64,000 nucleotides of DNA from Toxoplasma gondii ME49 (Eukaryota; Apicomplexa; Conoidasida; Eucoccidiorida; Sarcocystidae). Below are positions 13,201 to 24,369 of this stretch, in pieces. Position 1 is the stretch's first letter, and each line of letters opens with the position of its first letter. Where the stretch lies: contig NC_031472.1 in NCBI RefSeq assembly GCF_000006565.2, positions 372,001-436,000 of the forward strand, in the 5' to 3' direction. The translations under genes were made by a program, and so were the position numbers. The notes below the pieces were generated by a model, which had not been told where the DNA came from, ran no database searches, and saw only the letters and a program-made list of their open reading frames with translations.

Positions 13201-14337
13201 GCTGCAACCTCCATTTTTCTGATGTTCCTCAATGTGTCAAAGAGGATAACGATTCCATATCAGCTGGTAAAGAACATCAAACCTGCTTCCCCTTAACTGA
13301 TATCAATGCCTCGGATCGAATCGAGATGGAGAGGGTTTTGCAAAGAAGATTCTAGACGCGAACGCAGATATCTACGACGTTGTTTGCACAAAAATGTTCC
13401 CGTACTTCCTGAGAAGCGAGTTGCTGATGTTGCTGAGGTGACTTGGGCACCTCTGTGTATTGGGTACGGGTGCCCCGCGTCCACCACCGAAAACAGGATT
13501 TATGGATCGGATCTTTTTTTTTGTGGCTTCAGGACGTGTGCTGGAAAACATTTCACCGCAGTGCATCTGGCAGTGAAAGCTGGATTCGGTAGAGTTGCTT
13601 TTGTTGCGATCAACCGATAGAATTTCTTTCCTCACAAACGAAAAACAGTAAGCGGTGCGAGACGTGCCGGTGAACTTCTTGACGAAAAGCCAGACTGTTG
13701 CTGAGAACTCTGGGAAAGCGGAAGTGATCCGTGCTATTTCGATTTTCTACGAAATCCGGTTCCATCTGAAACTGCACGAAGGAGCGAAACTGAACTTGCT
13801 ACAACTCATTTCGCCTTGGTTGTTAAAAACTAAACGGCGCCTCTTTCCAAAGGCACGGCCTGCCCGACGCTGCAAACACCCGCGGATGTGTTCTCTTACA
13901 GCCGGACGAAGGACTTTCTTTTTCCATGCCTTTTTTATGGCTTTTAAAACCAGAAAACGCTGAACGGAACCCAGAACAAAGTGCCCCTTAAACACGAGGG
14001 TCGACCTCATTTATCAAAACGTTCTCTGCGAGAAAACCCCGGTTTTAGTGTGTCCACACTCCTCAACGAACTTGGAAATTCTTGTGTCTTTCTTCCAACC
14101 AAAGAAGAATCCTCGCAACTCAGTCCCGATGGACGCCCCAAAGCCTCCATTCTAGACCCACTTTAGACCACGCCGTTTGGAGCGCGTCCCCGCCAACTTC
14201 TTTCGCCTTGTTGTCGACTTTCCACTAGTCTGGAAAGCCGCCGTCCGAAGGAACTGCTCAAGTCACGTAAAAGCGTTGGAGTTGAAAATCTTACGACCAG
14301 GATTTCCTGTCGCGTATGCCTCACGCCCGACAAAGAC
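10285..14337. other. Intergenic stretch without a supported gene
   Basis: This lies upstream of the CKS-domain gene and downstream of RNase H1. Several frames of 60-250 codons exist on both strands, but they start at non-ATG codons or overlap each other and show no domain. It probably holds the CKS promoter and 5' leader near 10.3-11.2 kb and the RNase H1 3' untranslated region near 13-14.3 kb. Confidence 0.4.
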
Positions 14338-17094
14338 CTATCCTCGGATTTCCTCTTCACCTTCAGAGGGTAGCGTGGCGCCGAGACAGGCGAGTTGATC
14401 GGCTTTTTCATTTCCGTAATTTCCACTGTGGCCTTTGATCAACACAAACTCGATGGTTCCTCTGCCTCCCCAGCCACCCTGGATGGGCGCTTTGTGTTCT
14501 TTTCTTGACATTCCAGAGTCGCGCTCTCTTTCTACCTTCAGCTCCGGGGTTTCGCTGGAGAATCGCGCGTCCCCGAGTTTCCTGCTTTGCAGAAGCTCGT
14601 GAATCTTTGCAATTAGATCTCGATTTCGAACTTCAGTCCCTGCAGACGTGCGCCATCCGTTCGCCTTCCACGCGGTCACCCACTCTGTCACGCAGCGGAC
14701 TGCGTACACGCTGTCGCTGCAGATGCGCATTTCGAGCGGGTCGTTTTCAGAAAAAAACAAGCCCCCTGTTCCACCAAGACCCGGACGCGAGCTGCTTCCC
14801 CCTCGATCTCCCTCGCAAGCGCTCGTTGCGTGCAGAGAGCCTCGACCCGTTCCCCGGGTCGCGGGAAGAAACGTCTGCGTTTTCGACAGTCCCATGGCGG
14901 GCGTGTCTCTGTCCTCAGAAGCCGCTAGTGTCTGCGGGGAGTCGGAGGCAAGAGGACTTGGACGACAGGGAGGCAGTTCCGCTGCCTCAGTCGACATCGT
15001 CTCTCGAGAGCCATCCGAAGCTGGCCCCCAGAACCCCCTGCCCGCCTCCTCCCAAGCCTTCAGCAGCACAAGGGCGTCAAGAATCGCCTGCAGTTCGGCG
15101 CGTTGATTCGTTTGCGGCTGACCCGTCAGGCGTCGGGAGACGTTCCTGGGGTCTCCATCTCCGAAAAAGACTCCGACGCCTGCTTTCGCTTCTTTTCCGC
15201 GGCCGTTCGAGCGACACGCCCCGTCTGTGTAGATGTACAGAATTCGCGCGTCATCGCGCATGCGAGCTGGGGCGCTGGCGGCGTCCTCCGTCTTCCAGAA
15301 ACTGCTTCCACCCTCGTGCCTGGGCGTCTCCTTGGTCTCCACTCGCACTCCCGCGCTGCTCGGTCCGTCCGAGGGCGAGGATGAAGTCTCCAAGAGATCT
15401 TCAGGTCCACGGGTTTTCCGCCTTCTCCGCGACAGAGACCCAGACGGCAGACGCCCCACACCTTCGCCTGCCTCCGAGGAGGAAGGACTTGCTCCTGGAG
15501 CGGCTGAGACTTCGTTCCTGGAGTTCACCACCTCGGCCTTGCTCAGCAACGTGTCTCCGCTCTCTCCCCGACTCGAACCTGCCTTCCCGCCTTCTTCAGA
15601 GAGACACGCATAGCTTTCTCGCGTCGTTCTTGCTCTTCGTTCCTCTCTCTCGTTTCTTCTCCGCCGTTTGTCTCCGCCGTCCACCTCAGTTTCAGACGAG
15701 AAGGACGCCTCCACCCACGAGAGTGCCTCACGAAGTGTTGCCTTTCTCACGATCTCCCAAGAGGAATCTCCACAGGCAACGCATGGCTCTGTCTCCGTTT
15801 TCTCTTCTTCTGTGGAGTGAGAAAGAACTCTTTTACCGCCGAGGCATGTCTCTGCCTCCGCGCTCCGTTCTTCCTCGACAGGCGCTGCCTTCCCTCTCCG
15901 GGTGTCTCCCGCCTCGGCACCCGCGGCGGCCTCGCTCTCTCGCCTCGTTCTCTTCACACCCCTTTCGTCTGTGTCTGGGAAGGAGAGGCACAAATCTATG
16001 GAGTTTTCAGAGAGACGCGCTTCGCCGTGCTTCGCGTTTTCTACTCGAGAATCTGAAATCGAGAAAGACAGAAAGACAGGCGACGGGGTCCGAGAAGAAG
16101 CAGAGGAACCACAAGGCGCAGCAGACGAGGGATGAGACGAGGCCGAACAGATGGAGGACCACGAAGGCTCAGAAGACGCTCGCGGAGACAAAGGCGTCCG
16201 TCCGTCCTCATTCAGAAGGTTTTGCCCCTCTTGTGGGAAATGCCTTGCCGTTTCACTTTTAAACTGAACGGCAGTGCGTCGGGCGCGTTTTGCATTTTCG
16301 TCGTGGTCGGCTTGGAAGTTCCCTCTCGTGCGGTTCGAGAGGTCCTCGTTTCCCTCTGCTTGCGCACCCTTCAGAAACAAAGAAAACAACTTCTGGGCGT
16401 CTTCTCTCGAGGTGGTGATGACGCGTGTGGGTCCGGATCTGATTCCAAAGAAACAAGTGGAAACAGGCGAGGAACCTGCCTCTTTTCTCACGTCTCCTTC
16501 GCCTCGTTCCCGCATTCTCTTCACTCTTCTTCTTTCCTCTCTGTCCGGCCTTCCTAGCGAGGTGGGGACGCACAGAGGGAAGGAGACAAAGGGCGCCCGG
16601 AGTACGCACAGTCGTGGACAGACAGAGCAGACGGAAGAGCTGAGAAAAGCAGTCTGCCCTGTTGTCTCTGAGGAGAAAGAAGGACGAAAAGAAGAGTGAC
16701 GAGAAGAAGGAGAACGACTTGCGACTGCCTCTTGCAAGGGTGCGGAGAGACGAGACACTGCGCCGGACAGGAAGGGGAGAGACACGAGATCGTTCTTGCC
16801 TGACCGGAGGGTCCAGGAGCTTTTTCCAAAATCGAGGACGTAGCAGGTTTCTTCGAGCACGGAAGAGACAAGCCGCGCGCGCCGCAGCGGTGGAGACAGA
16901 GAGACAGCGATAGCCGAGGCGGGGAGAAGAGAAGCGCAAACGCAAACGCGGCAGAGAGGAGCAGTCGGTTCTCTGGAGATCCCTGACGCTGCTGGAGTGA
17001 CACGCAGGGCCAGAGAGAGATGCGAGAGAAGAACTGCGACGAAAAAGAGGAGGGAGACGAAAGCCGGAGCGTCGATACCTCCGAAACAGACCAT
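14338..17094 (-). CDS. RNASEH1: Ribonuclease H1 with hybrid-binding domain and signal-peptide-like N-terminus, 918 residues
   Basis: RNase H1 cleaves the RNA strand of RNA/DNA hybrids during replication and R-loop removal. Single exon. The first ATG is at 17094; the frame extends 13 codons further up only from a TTG. After a short polar start comes a hydrophobic stretch (FVSLLFFVAVLLSHLSLAL, about residues 12-30) and then a Ser/Arg-rich region, the layout of a signal peptide plus transit peptide. A short hybrid-binding domain sits at about 210-247 (CFFGIRSGPTRVITTSREDA). The catalytic domain covers about 619-912 with all four metal ligands: Asp624 (YTDGACRSNG), Glu667 (QTNQRAELQAI), Asp794 (RICSDSVYAV) and Asp899 (GNEKADQLA). 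A disordered insert of about 110 residues interrupts it between the second and third ligands, and about 370 disordered residues link the two domains. Organelle targeting is inference. Confidence 0.9.
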   Translation of the reverse strand: MVCFGGIDAPAFVSLLFFVAVLLSHLSLALRVTPAASGISREPTAPLCRVCVCASLLPASAIAVSLSPPLRRARLVSSVLEETCYVLDFGKSSWTLRSGKNDLVSLPFLSGAVSRLSAPLQEAVASRSPSSRHSSFRPSFSSETTGQTAFLSSSVCSVCPRLCVLRAPFVSFPLCVPTSLGRPDREERRRVKRMRERGEGDVRKEAGSSPVSTCFFGIRSGPTRVITTSREDAQKLFSLFLKGAQAEGNEDLSNRTRGNFQADHDENAKRARRTAVQFKSETARHFPQEGQNLLNEDGRTPLSPRASSEPSWSSICSASSHPSSAAPCGSSASSRTPSPVFLSFSISDSRVENAKHGEARLSENSIDLCLSFPDTDERGVKRTRRESEAAAGAEAGDTRRGKAAPVEEERSAEAETCLGGKRVLSHSTEEEKTETEPCVACGDSSWEIVRKATLREALSWVEASFSSETEVDGGDKRRRRNEREERRARTTRESYACLSEEGGKAGSSRGESGDTLLSKAEVVNSRNEVSAAPGASPSSSEAGEGVGRLPSGSLSRRRRKTRGPEDLLETSSSPSDGPSSAGVRVETKETPRHEGGSSFWKTEDAASAPARMRDDARILYIYTDGACRSNGRGKEAKAGVGVFFGDGDPRNVSRRLTGQPQTNQRAELQAILDALVLLKAWEEAGRGFWGPASDGSRETMSTEAAELPPCRPSPLASDSPQTLAASEDRDTPAMGLSKTQTFLPATRGTGRGSLHATSACEGDRGGSSSRPGLGGTGGLFFSENDPLEMRICSDSVYAVRCVTEWVTAWKANGWRTSAGTEVRNRDLIAKIHELLQSRKLGDARFSSETPELKVERERDSGMSRKEHKAPIQGGWGGRGTIEFVLIKGHSGNYGNEKADQLACLGATLPSEGEEEIRG

Positions 17095-17261
17095 GCTATT
17101 TGCGAAGGAAAGGCGAATCAAACACCCAGACAACGAAGGGGAGAGGAAAAGAGAGAAAAAAGAAACGAGGAGGAAGGACGACGAGAACCCGACAGGTGAG
17201 AAACAACAGGAGAAAACGAGACAGTAAACGAAGCGAGAAGAAAAGAAGGCAGAAGGTCACA

Positions 17262-17268
17262 TGCATGC
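17262..17268. promoter_or_regulatory. TGCATGC word upstream of RNase H1
   Basis: The palindromic word TGCATGC lies about 170 bases upstream of the RNase H1 ATG. Related GCATGC words are bound by ApiAP2 factors in apicomplexans. The same word occurs elsewhere in the window, so function here is only a suggestion. Confidence 0.2.
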
Positions 17269-18659
17269 GTGTTTTCCGGGGACCTGGTTGTGTCGAGAAA
17301 AACCACAAAGAAAAACGAATTACGTGAGAGAAATGTCGCTGAGGAGAGAGAAATCAACTAGAGAGAAGAAGTAGAGGGTTTAGCGTTTACTAAACCGTAA
17401 CAGTGTAGAGAACAAGACACACACACACACCGAGACAGCAGCCGTGGACGGCTTGCCGAAGACAGAACCTGTGCTTTCTCCACTCTCGAGTTGTGACGGC
17501 CTCTTGAAATCAACTCTTCAAGCAAAAGAAACACGGATGGACGCAGAAACGGCGCATGAGCTCAGGAGAACGGCAGCACACGCGGACGCAAACAACGCAA
17601 GAACCTGGAGAGACAGAGACAGAGACAGAGACTGCGGAGACACAGAGACGAGAGACTCCTCGCCAGGACGACAAGAGAAGCCGTCGTTTCCAACATTTCC
17701 GTTCGACCCATATGAGACTTATGGAAAGAAAGAAAAAGCGACCACAAGGAGAGGCAGGTCAAACGCATGTGTGGAGAGTCTTTCGATTCACAGGCCAGTG
17801 AAGAAACAGGCGGGGAGACAGAGGACGCGGCGCGGTCGCGCTGGTCAGGACGCGCTCGGGATGAACTTTGGAGTGAAGAATCGAAGCTTCGTGAAACATG
17901 CGTAGAAAGAAACCAGTTCAGTGAATGAAATTCTTCCTTCAAGAGTCGCTTAAACTTTTGTAAAATAGAAACGAAACAAAGGGAAGTCATGCACAGGTTT
18001 CACGAGACCTAAAACGTTTCTCGTCTTCGACGGAGAGATCACCAACCACTTCGAGTTCCGTGGGAAAGGACGTTCCCCGGCTCTCTGTACTCGAAAAAAA
18101 GAAAAAACATCCCTGGAGGCTGTTTGCGCTTCAGGCGGGGATGGGATGACCGAGTTGAAATCGAAGTTTTCTCTCTCCCACGGAGTTCTGCGAAGGAGCC
18201 TCGAGTGTCGCTCCAAATCGAACTAAAACACGGAAAGCTCGAAAGTGCGAAGTATCAAACAGAGTCTCCACATGGACAGAGTCGCAACAGCACACAACGA
18301 GTGCACTGTCAAAACGGCTCCTGCCTGGTTCTTAAAAAGACACTTGCTGAACAGAAACGGAAAACGATCAAAATGGTAACGCCATCCCCTCGCCTCTCTT
18401 AGTATATTTCTTCTACCGTTCGACCGGGGACAGTTCCTGCAGACATTTTTCATCTAATCGATACTACGTACCTAATCAATTTAAAGACATAGCATTAGAT
18501 ATGTATTATTGATATATATATAATAGATACCTAATAAGTAATTTATCAATAATACACATCTACAAACAGTGTATGTATGTGCTAATAATGTATCGATATG
18601 GATGTAAATTTTCATCACTGAGACAAACCGTTAATGTATTTAGTATGTATACACAATTT

Positions 18660-18712
18660 ATGAAATATATATATAAATAAGATATATATATATATATATA
18701 TATATATGTATT
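18660..18712. repeat. AT microsatellite
   Basis: A run of about 14 AT dinucleotides with a shorter AT tract beside it. Confidence 0.8.
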
Positions 18713-19399
18713 TATGTGTATGCATATGTGTGCAGGGAAATACGCTTGTGGACCTATGGAGCAGGCTCCCTGTGATGAGGTGTACGGCCTTTGTCTTTGT
18801 TTCATCTTTTCTCTTAAAGAAAACAATCGGCATTTTAGGTGTGAACTGGATAAAATGGACGAGTGAAAAAAAGTACTGTCACGAGGGAACAAGTGTCTCA
18901 GGACCTGAGAACAACGGGGTCCTCACCTTTCTGCGTTTTTGTGGTCCATTCTGGACGACCCCTGCAGCGTCTTTCGCTCTCTCTTCTCTAGCAAATCTTT
19001 TCAGCGCGTTCCTCGTTTCTATCAGTGTCGCTGATTTAAGCTCTTCTTTCCGGTGTGTAACCTGCCTTACACTCCCTAACATGTGCAGCATTTCCGACGC
19101 AGAAAAACATCTCAGCTGTCTATTTGCCCCGCGCCTGATGGTGGTTTCTTGTCCCTTCTTAATTTGATGCGACGTGAATGAAGCAAACGTTTTCGTCAGC
19201 GTTTCCCCCGCGTGTGCAGCGGTTTGGCGAATCCCTGAGACATGGCCGCGTGTTCAAACGAATTAAAAACCTAGAAAGGCCGTTTTTCCTGACAAGTCAA
19301 GTGGATCGGAAGGCAACAGAATTCCCAGGAATCCCCCAGACCAATTGCCTCTGAAACAAACAAAATTCCTACAAGGACAACTCCCTAATCTGTACACAG

Positions 19400-19420
19400 G
19401 CATATATATATATATATATG

Positions 19421-19455
<35 letters not shown>

Positions 19456-19601
19456 TCCTCTTGATGTATATGTCCATCTACATTTATATATATTTGTATG
19501 TATATACACATATATGTATACATATAATTCTACTGGTGTATACGTCCATATATATGTATATATATATATATATATTCCTATTGATGTATACGCTCATCTG
19601 G

Positions 19602-19635
<34 letters not shown>

Positions 19636-19660
19636 GGATGCACTCATGTTGATATAAGAC
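19400..19660. repeat. AT microsatellites alternating with a degenerate ~25-base unit
   Basis: Four (AT)n blocks alternate with copies of a unit like attcctcttgatgtatatgt, seen near 19453, 19527 and 19574 with a weaker copy near 19640. This suggests a diverged minisatellite built around the AT runs. Confidence 0.65.
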
Positions 19661-20304
19661 ACCTACCAAAAATATTCCAGAATCCCTATTTTCTTCTTCC
19701 TTCGCACTCTCCACGCTTCTCTACATATGTATATGTCCACAGACACACATCTGTACGTGTATGTATTCAAGTCTGTATATCACCCATCTCTTTGTTGCGT
19801 AGAGTGGAAGCACCTGCATGCTGCAAAGTGCACAGGGGCCTCCACCTCGTGTGTCTCCACGCCAAGACAAAACGATTCGCGACTTTCTGCCAAGGTGACC
19901 GGTGCGTTCGTTCTGAAGGCGTAGCTCGTTGAGACAGGAGGTCGCGCCTCGCCGGTGATAACCAGCTTCTGTCGCGTTTGTGTTTTCCACCGGCACCGAA
20001 TGGCGAGAGCCTTTCTCCCGCCGCAGGAGTTATGAGACTCTTGGTGCGCAAGCCCTCACCTTCACAGTCCGCAGAAACAAGAATGAAGAAGACACCAGGA
20101 GATACCGACCCGGAGAAACCCGACAAAGGAGCGAGACAGAGACAGGGGTGACAGAGACAGGGGAGACAGAGAAAGAGGAGACAGAGAGAGGGGAAGACGG
20201 AAGAAGCGAGAGAACGAGGAAGAGGAAGAAAGAGAAAGGGAGAAACATCAGCAGGGGAAAGTGGAGAAAGAGACAGGCAGCACAACTGCGAACGAGATTC
20301 TCGG

Positions 20305-23300
20305 CTAGCGTCTCAAGTACAAGAGACGCTTCTCCATCTCGCGCTCCATCTCACAGACGGCACCTGAAGAGAAGAGAAAAACAAGGATGGCGACGAGAAG
20401 AAAAAAGCTGGAGGAAACACTCCGAAGCAGAAAACACGGATCGTTTACATGTAGAAACGAACCTTCGCCAGCTGTAGCTCATCGCTTCGAGACCTGCAAC
20501 CAGAGGCTCTTTCGACGAAGAACACAAACTTTACCGTGGGAAAACTACCACCGACCGCGCATGCAGGTTGTCTGTTTCTGGCAATCCTCTTCGCAAAGGA
20601 GAAGGGAGAGAAGAAGAGACAACCATCAGTGAATAAATGGAGAGACGGAGACAGGTGATACCCCGACCTTCAAGCGTACCACGCCTGGACACGAAGAGAC
20701 GCGCGTCAAGAAGCAGATGCAAATCGAGAGACTGACGCAGCTTAAACGTGCATGTGAAACGCTCGGAGCGATACAAATTACTTCTGCTTCCTCTCTCCGG
20801 CAACACACTATTCTCGCGGATTCGTAGCGAGTCGACATATCTGAAGTTTCGCGCGCCTATCGACTTCCTAAAGTTTACCGTCCTCATCTACAGTCGTCGC
20901 ACATAATCATCTGCAGAAGCGTTTTATGTTCAGGACGTTTCTGCACCCTTTAGAGTGTTTTATAGATCCAGGGGCGTCTTCTCGTTCTTCCTCTGCTTTT
21001 CCTTCTTCGGACGAAGAGAACGGAGAGAGAGGGAAAGAAGGACGAACAGGGAGACGAGACAAACGAGAAGATCGAGGACACAAAAGAGGGCAGAAAAAGC
21101 GAAACCTCCTCTTGCTCAAACAATACCTTGATTCAGTCGGGTGTCGCCTCCAAAGCCGCCAGAAACGAGGAGAGTGGGGAGTCCCACACGCTGCTCGCAG
21201 CGCGGTCTTTGGAGCAGGCCTGATGCTTCCGGCGCGACCCTCTCGGGCTCCAAACTTTGGGCTTCACAGGCGCCGGAGACACTTCCAACCGATACAGGGA
21301 CATCCAGGCGACAGGGCGGGGGCGCTGCAGCCAGCTGCGAAGCAGCAAGGAGACAGGGAGACAACGAAGCAAACAGAGGTGCGAAAAGACCAACTCCGAA
21401 AACCGAGAATCCCTCGAGCGTCGACCAAGAGACTGAAAATCAGAACACTAAGTCAAACCAAAGTGAATCAAAGACGAAAGAGAAGCGGGCAGCTACTTAA
21501 AAAGAGGAAGAGAGATTCAAAACAGGGAAGAAAAATGTGAGTATATTACGAGCCATGAACCCTGTCGGAAACGAAGGAAAAAACGTTAGCAGACATCGTT
21601 TTATAGGTCGCTCAGACGCACGAGGAAGATCGTCCTGTTGGTCAAGAAGCACATTCAAGTGTGACGCGAATTCTTGATGGAAAGCGACTCATGGCGATCG
21701 ACGCACATGTATATATATATATATATATATATAGGTACACGCTTATGCTGTATATATGTCACGGATTCATTGGAAGTTCTCAGTATCTCAGGCGACCATA
21801 GTTTTTGAGCTTTTAGATAAAGCGTCTCAGAAATACATTTTCGGATTCTTCTGCGGCTTTTTCCATTTTAGTGGGACACGAATTCGAAAAGAGACGAACC
21901 CTGTGAGAGAGATTAGCAGACGCACACTGCAGCACTTGGTTCACGATTGCTTCTTCCGCTTCTTCTTCCTCCTGCAAAGAAATCTGACATCTGGAGCAAA
22001 TGGAAGCGTCCGCAGAGATTTTGGATCGACTCTCACTGTTTAAAAGAAATTGAAAAGTTCCTGGATTGCAATACGCCAAGTACGCTTAACGCGCGAAGTT
22101 TGGAAATGGAAAAACAGACTTCTCGAGCTAAATCCGCGCGTGTGCATGTATGTATCAGTAAATGACTAAACAAATAATCAAATGAATATGAGAAAAATGT
22201 ATATATCTATATATATACATATGCGTATGTTCAGAGACGGGGATACAAACGCCTCTGTGAGTCAAGCTTTGTGCTTTGTGATTCGCCTGTCCGTATTTAG
22301 AGAGGAACGAGGGCTGCGCTTGTGGGCATGTCCTGATGACACGACTGGGCGCAGGCACCTCGATCGCATGCAGATCGCTGGATGCTGTTTCAGTTACAGA
22401 CTGCCTGGATTCTCTGGCGGACTCGTCGAGGTTTCGCCTCTTTTCCCCTCAGCCGGAAGGCGCCGTGCTCACCGTGTCTGCGGTCGCGTTATCGATCACA
22501 TCGGTCATCATTTCTTCCTGCACACGGAAAGAAGAAACGAAAGGACGGAAGGAGGAGACGCCGAATTCAGACAGATGAAGGCGCTGCACTGAGACCAACG
22601 AGACATGCGACCCGGATACGAAGACAGCGAGAAACCGCGGAACTGTCGATAAGAAGTAAGCGGAGCCACTAAAGGACCGAGGACTGCGCAAGGGATCTCC
22701 AGGTATTTGGGACACAGACAGTCAAGTTCTGCATGGTGAAACTTTGAGCAAACCGACAGCGAACACACTCTTCAGACGCCTGCATGGTCAGGACTACCTT
22801 GTCTCTGAACCACCGACGTAGAGACGAACCGTCAGTTTACTGAGAGAAGGCAGATCGAAGAGAGGAAAACAGAGCAAGAAGAGTGTGATATAAAAACAAA
22901 CAAAACTTACAAGGAGACCAAGGCGGTGTGACTCGTGCATGAAATCATTCATCACGCTCTCCAGCTGCGGCAAATTCAGAGTTTTATTCACTTTCATCAG
23001 CACCTGAGGACCAAGGAAAACACACACCGAAACACCACCCCACACGCGTTCCGCCAAGATAAGAAATACACAAACACGTCCAGGAGCAGATGCATGCAAA
23101 AACACATGTGCACGTCAGATTATATATATATATATATATATATATGCACATATGTGTATGTATACATGCGGAGCTATTATATTTATACATGTATAGCCTT
23201 TACAGATATGTATGTATATATATATATATATGCATGCGTAATCTTCATACATTTACGTGGATATGTATACATGGATAGTTGTTTCGACAACTCCAGCGCT

Positions 23301-23358
23301 CCGACCGAGCTGTAGCAAACCAGCTCGCAGAAACGACATTTCATACTCATCACATGGC

Positions 23359-23389
<31 letters not shown>

Positions 23390-23543
23390 AGTATATGTAC
23401 GCATTGTTTTATGGAAAAGTGTATCAAGGTCTGTTATTTGTATCTGTAAAGCCGCGCACTGGACTGAAGATGCTGCTGAAGTTGGTGCACGAGTCAAACC
23501 ATCATATGCATTAACGTTGCATATACGCATCCATACACATACG

Positions 23544-23577
<34 letters not shown>

Positions 23578-24332
23578 GTATGCATATATTTCAGACTGTG
23601 TGAAAATGCTCCACGTCTCCTCAGAGCTGTAGTTGAGCAACAGGATAAAACGACGAACCTGAGCACTGGACTGGAGATGCTGTTGAAGCTGTTGCATGCT
23701 TTGCATTTGCTGCAACTGAAGCTTCGCTCCAAGCAGCTGAGCCCTACACGCGAGAAGGGCCGTCCGTCGCTTTCGAACGCGGACGATTTGACGTGCATGC
23801 ACGCGCTGGAGAGTCTGCAAACAGTAACAGAAAAACAATTGCCGTCGGCATTTCTCAGCCGGACGCTGGACGTTTCTCCTGGTCTCAGCTTCTGTGCATC
23901 CAGTCAGGATCATTTCTTCGAGACAGGATTGTTTTTAAGCTTCTTGTTGCGAGCGGAGACTCCAGCCGGACTGCTGGTTTAGATCTTCGAGGTGTTTATT
24001 GACCGGGTCGACGTTCCATTACGCTTTTTGTGGCCATCGTATGAGGTGCACGGCAAGAAAAAGAGGGCCGCTTTCATCTGTGCCAGGATGGACTAGTTTT
24101 CTGTTCTCGTTTTTCTCTTAAGGAATTCTTTTCCCCGCAAAGCCTTTTCCGAAAACGACTCTACCCTAAGCTTATTTATACATATTTTGCTGTGTTGATT
24201 ATTTGTTCGTTTGCTGGAGTTCTTGCAACTCTAAAAACTATCAGCGGTTTTCCGTACACATATAGGCATAGATACATTGGTGTGTTTGTTATGTCCGTCT
24301 GTTTAGACTGCCTGGTTTCTTGTGTACACATA

Positions 24333-24369
<37 letters not shown>

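Larger units (their letters stand above)
17095..20304. other. Intergenic stretch without a supported gene
   Basis: Between RNase H1 and the 3' end of the Vps2 gene. It holds a purine-rich leader-like region, an (AGAGAC)n run at 17610-17632 and several AT microsatellites. No frame shows a domain. A minus frame at 18879-19091 gives a short Lys/Arg-rich peptide but has no support. Confidence 0.4.

Noticed and set aside
14505..16262. 585-codon plus-strand frame
   Set aside because: It lies antisense to the RNase H1 exon, is Arg/Ser/Pro-rich without a domain, and is explained by codon bias of the minus-strand gene.
17095..17133. 13-residue upstream extension of RNase H1
   Set aside because: It starts at TTG; the first ATG at 17094 gives a cleaner signal-peptide-like start.
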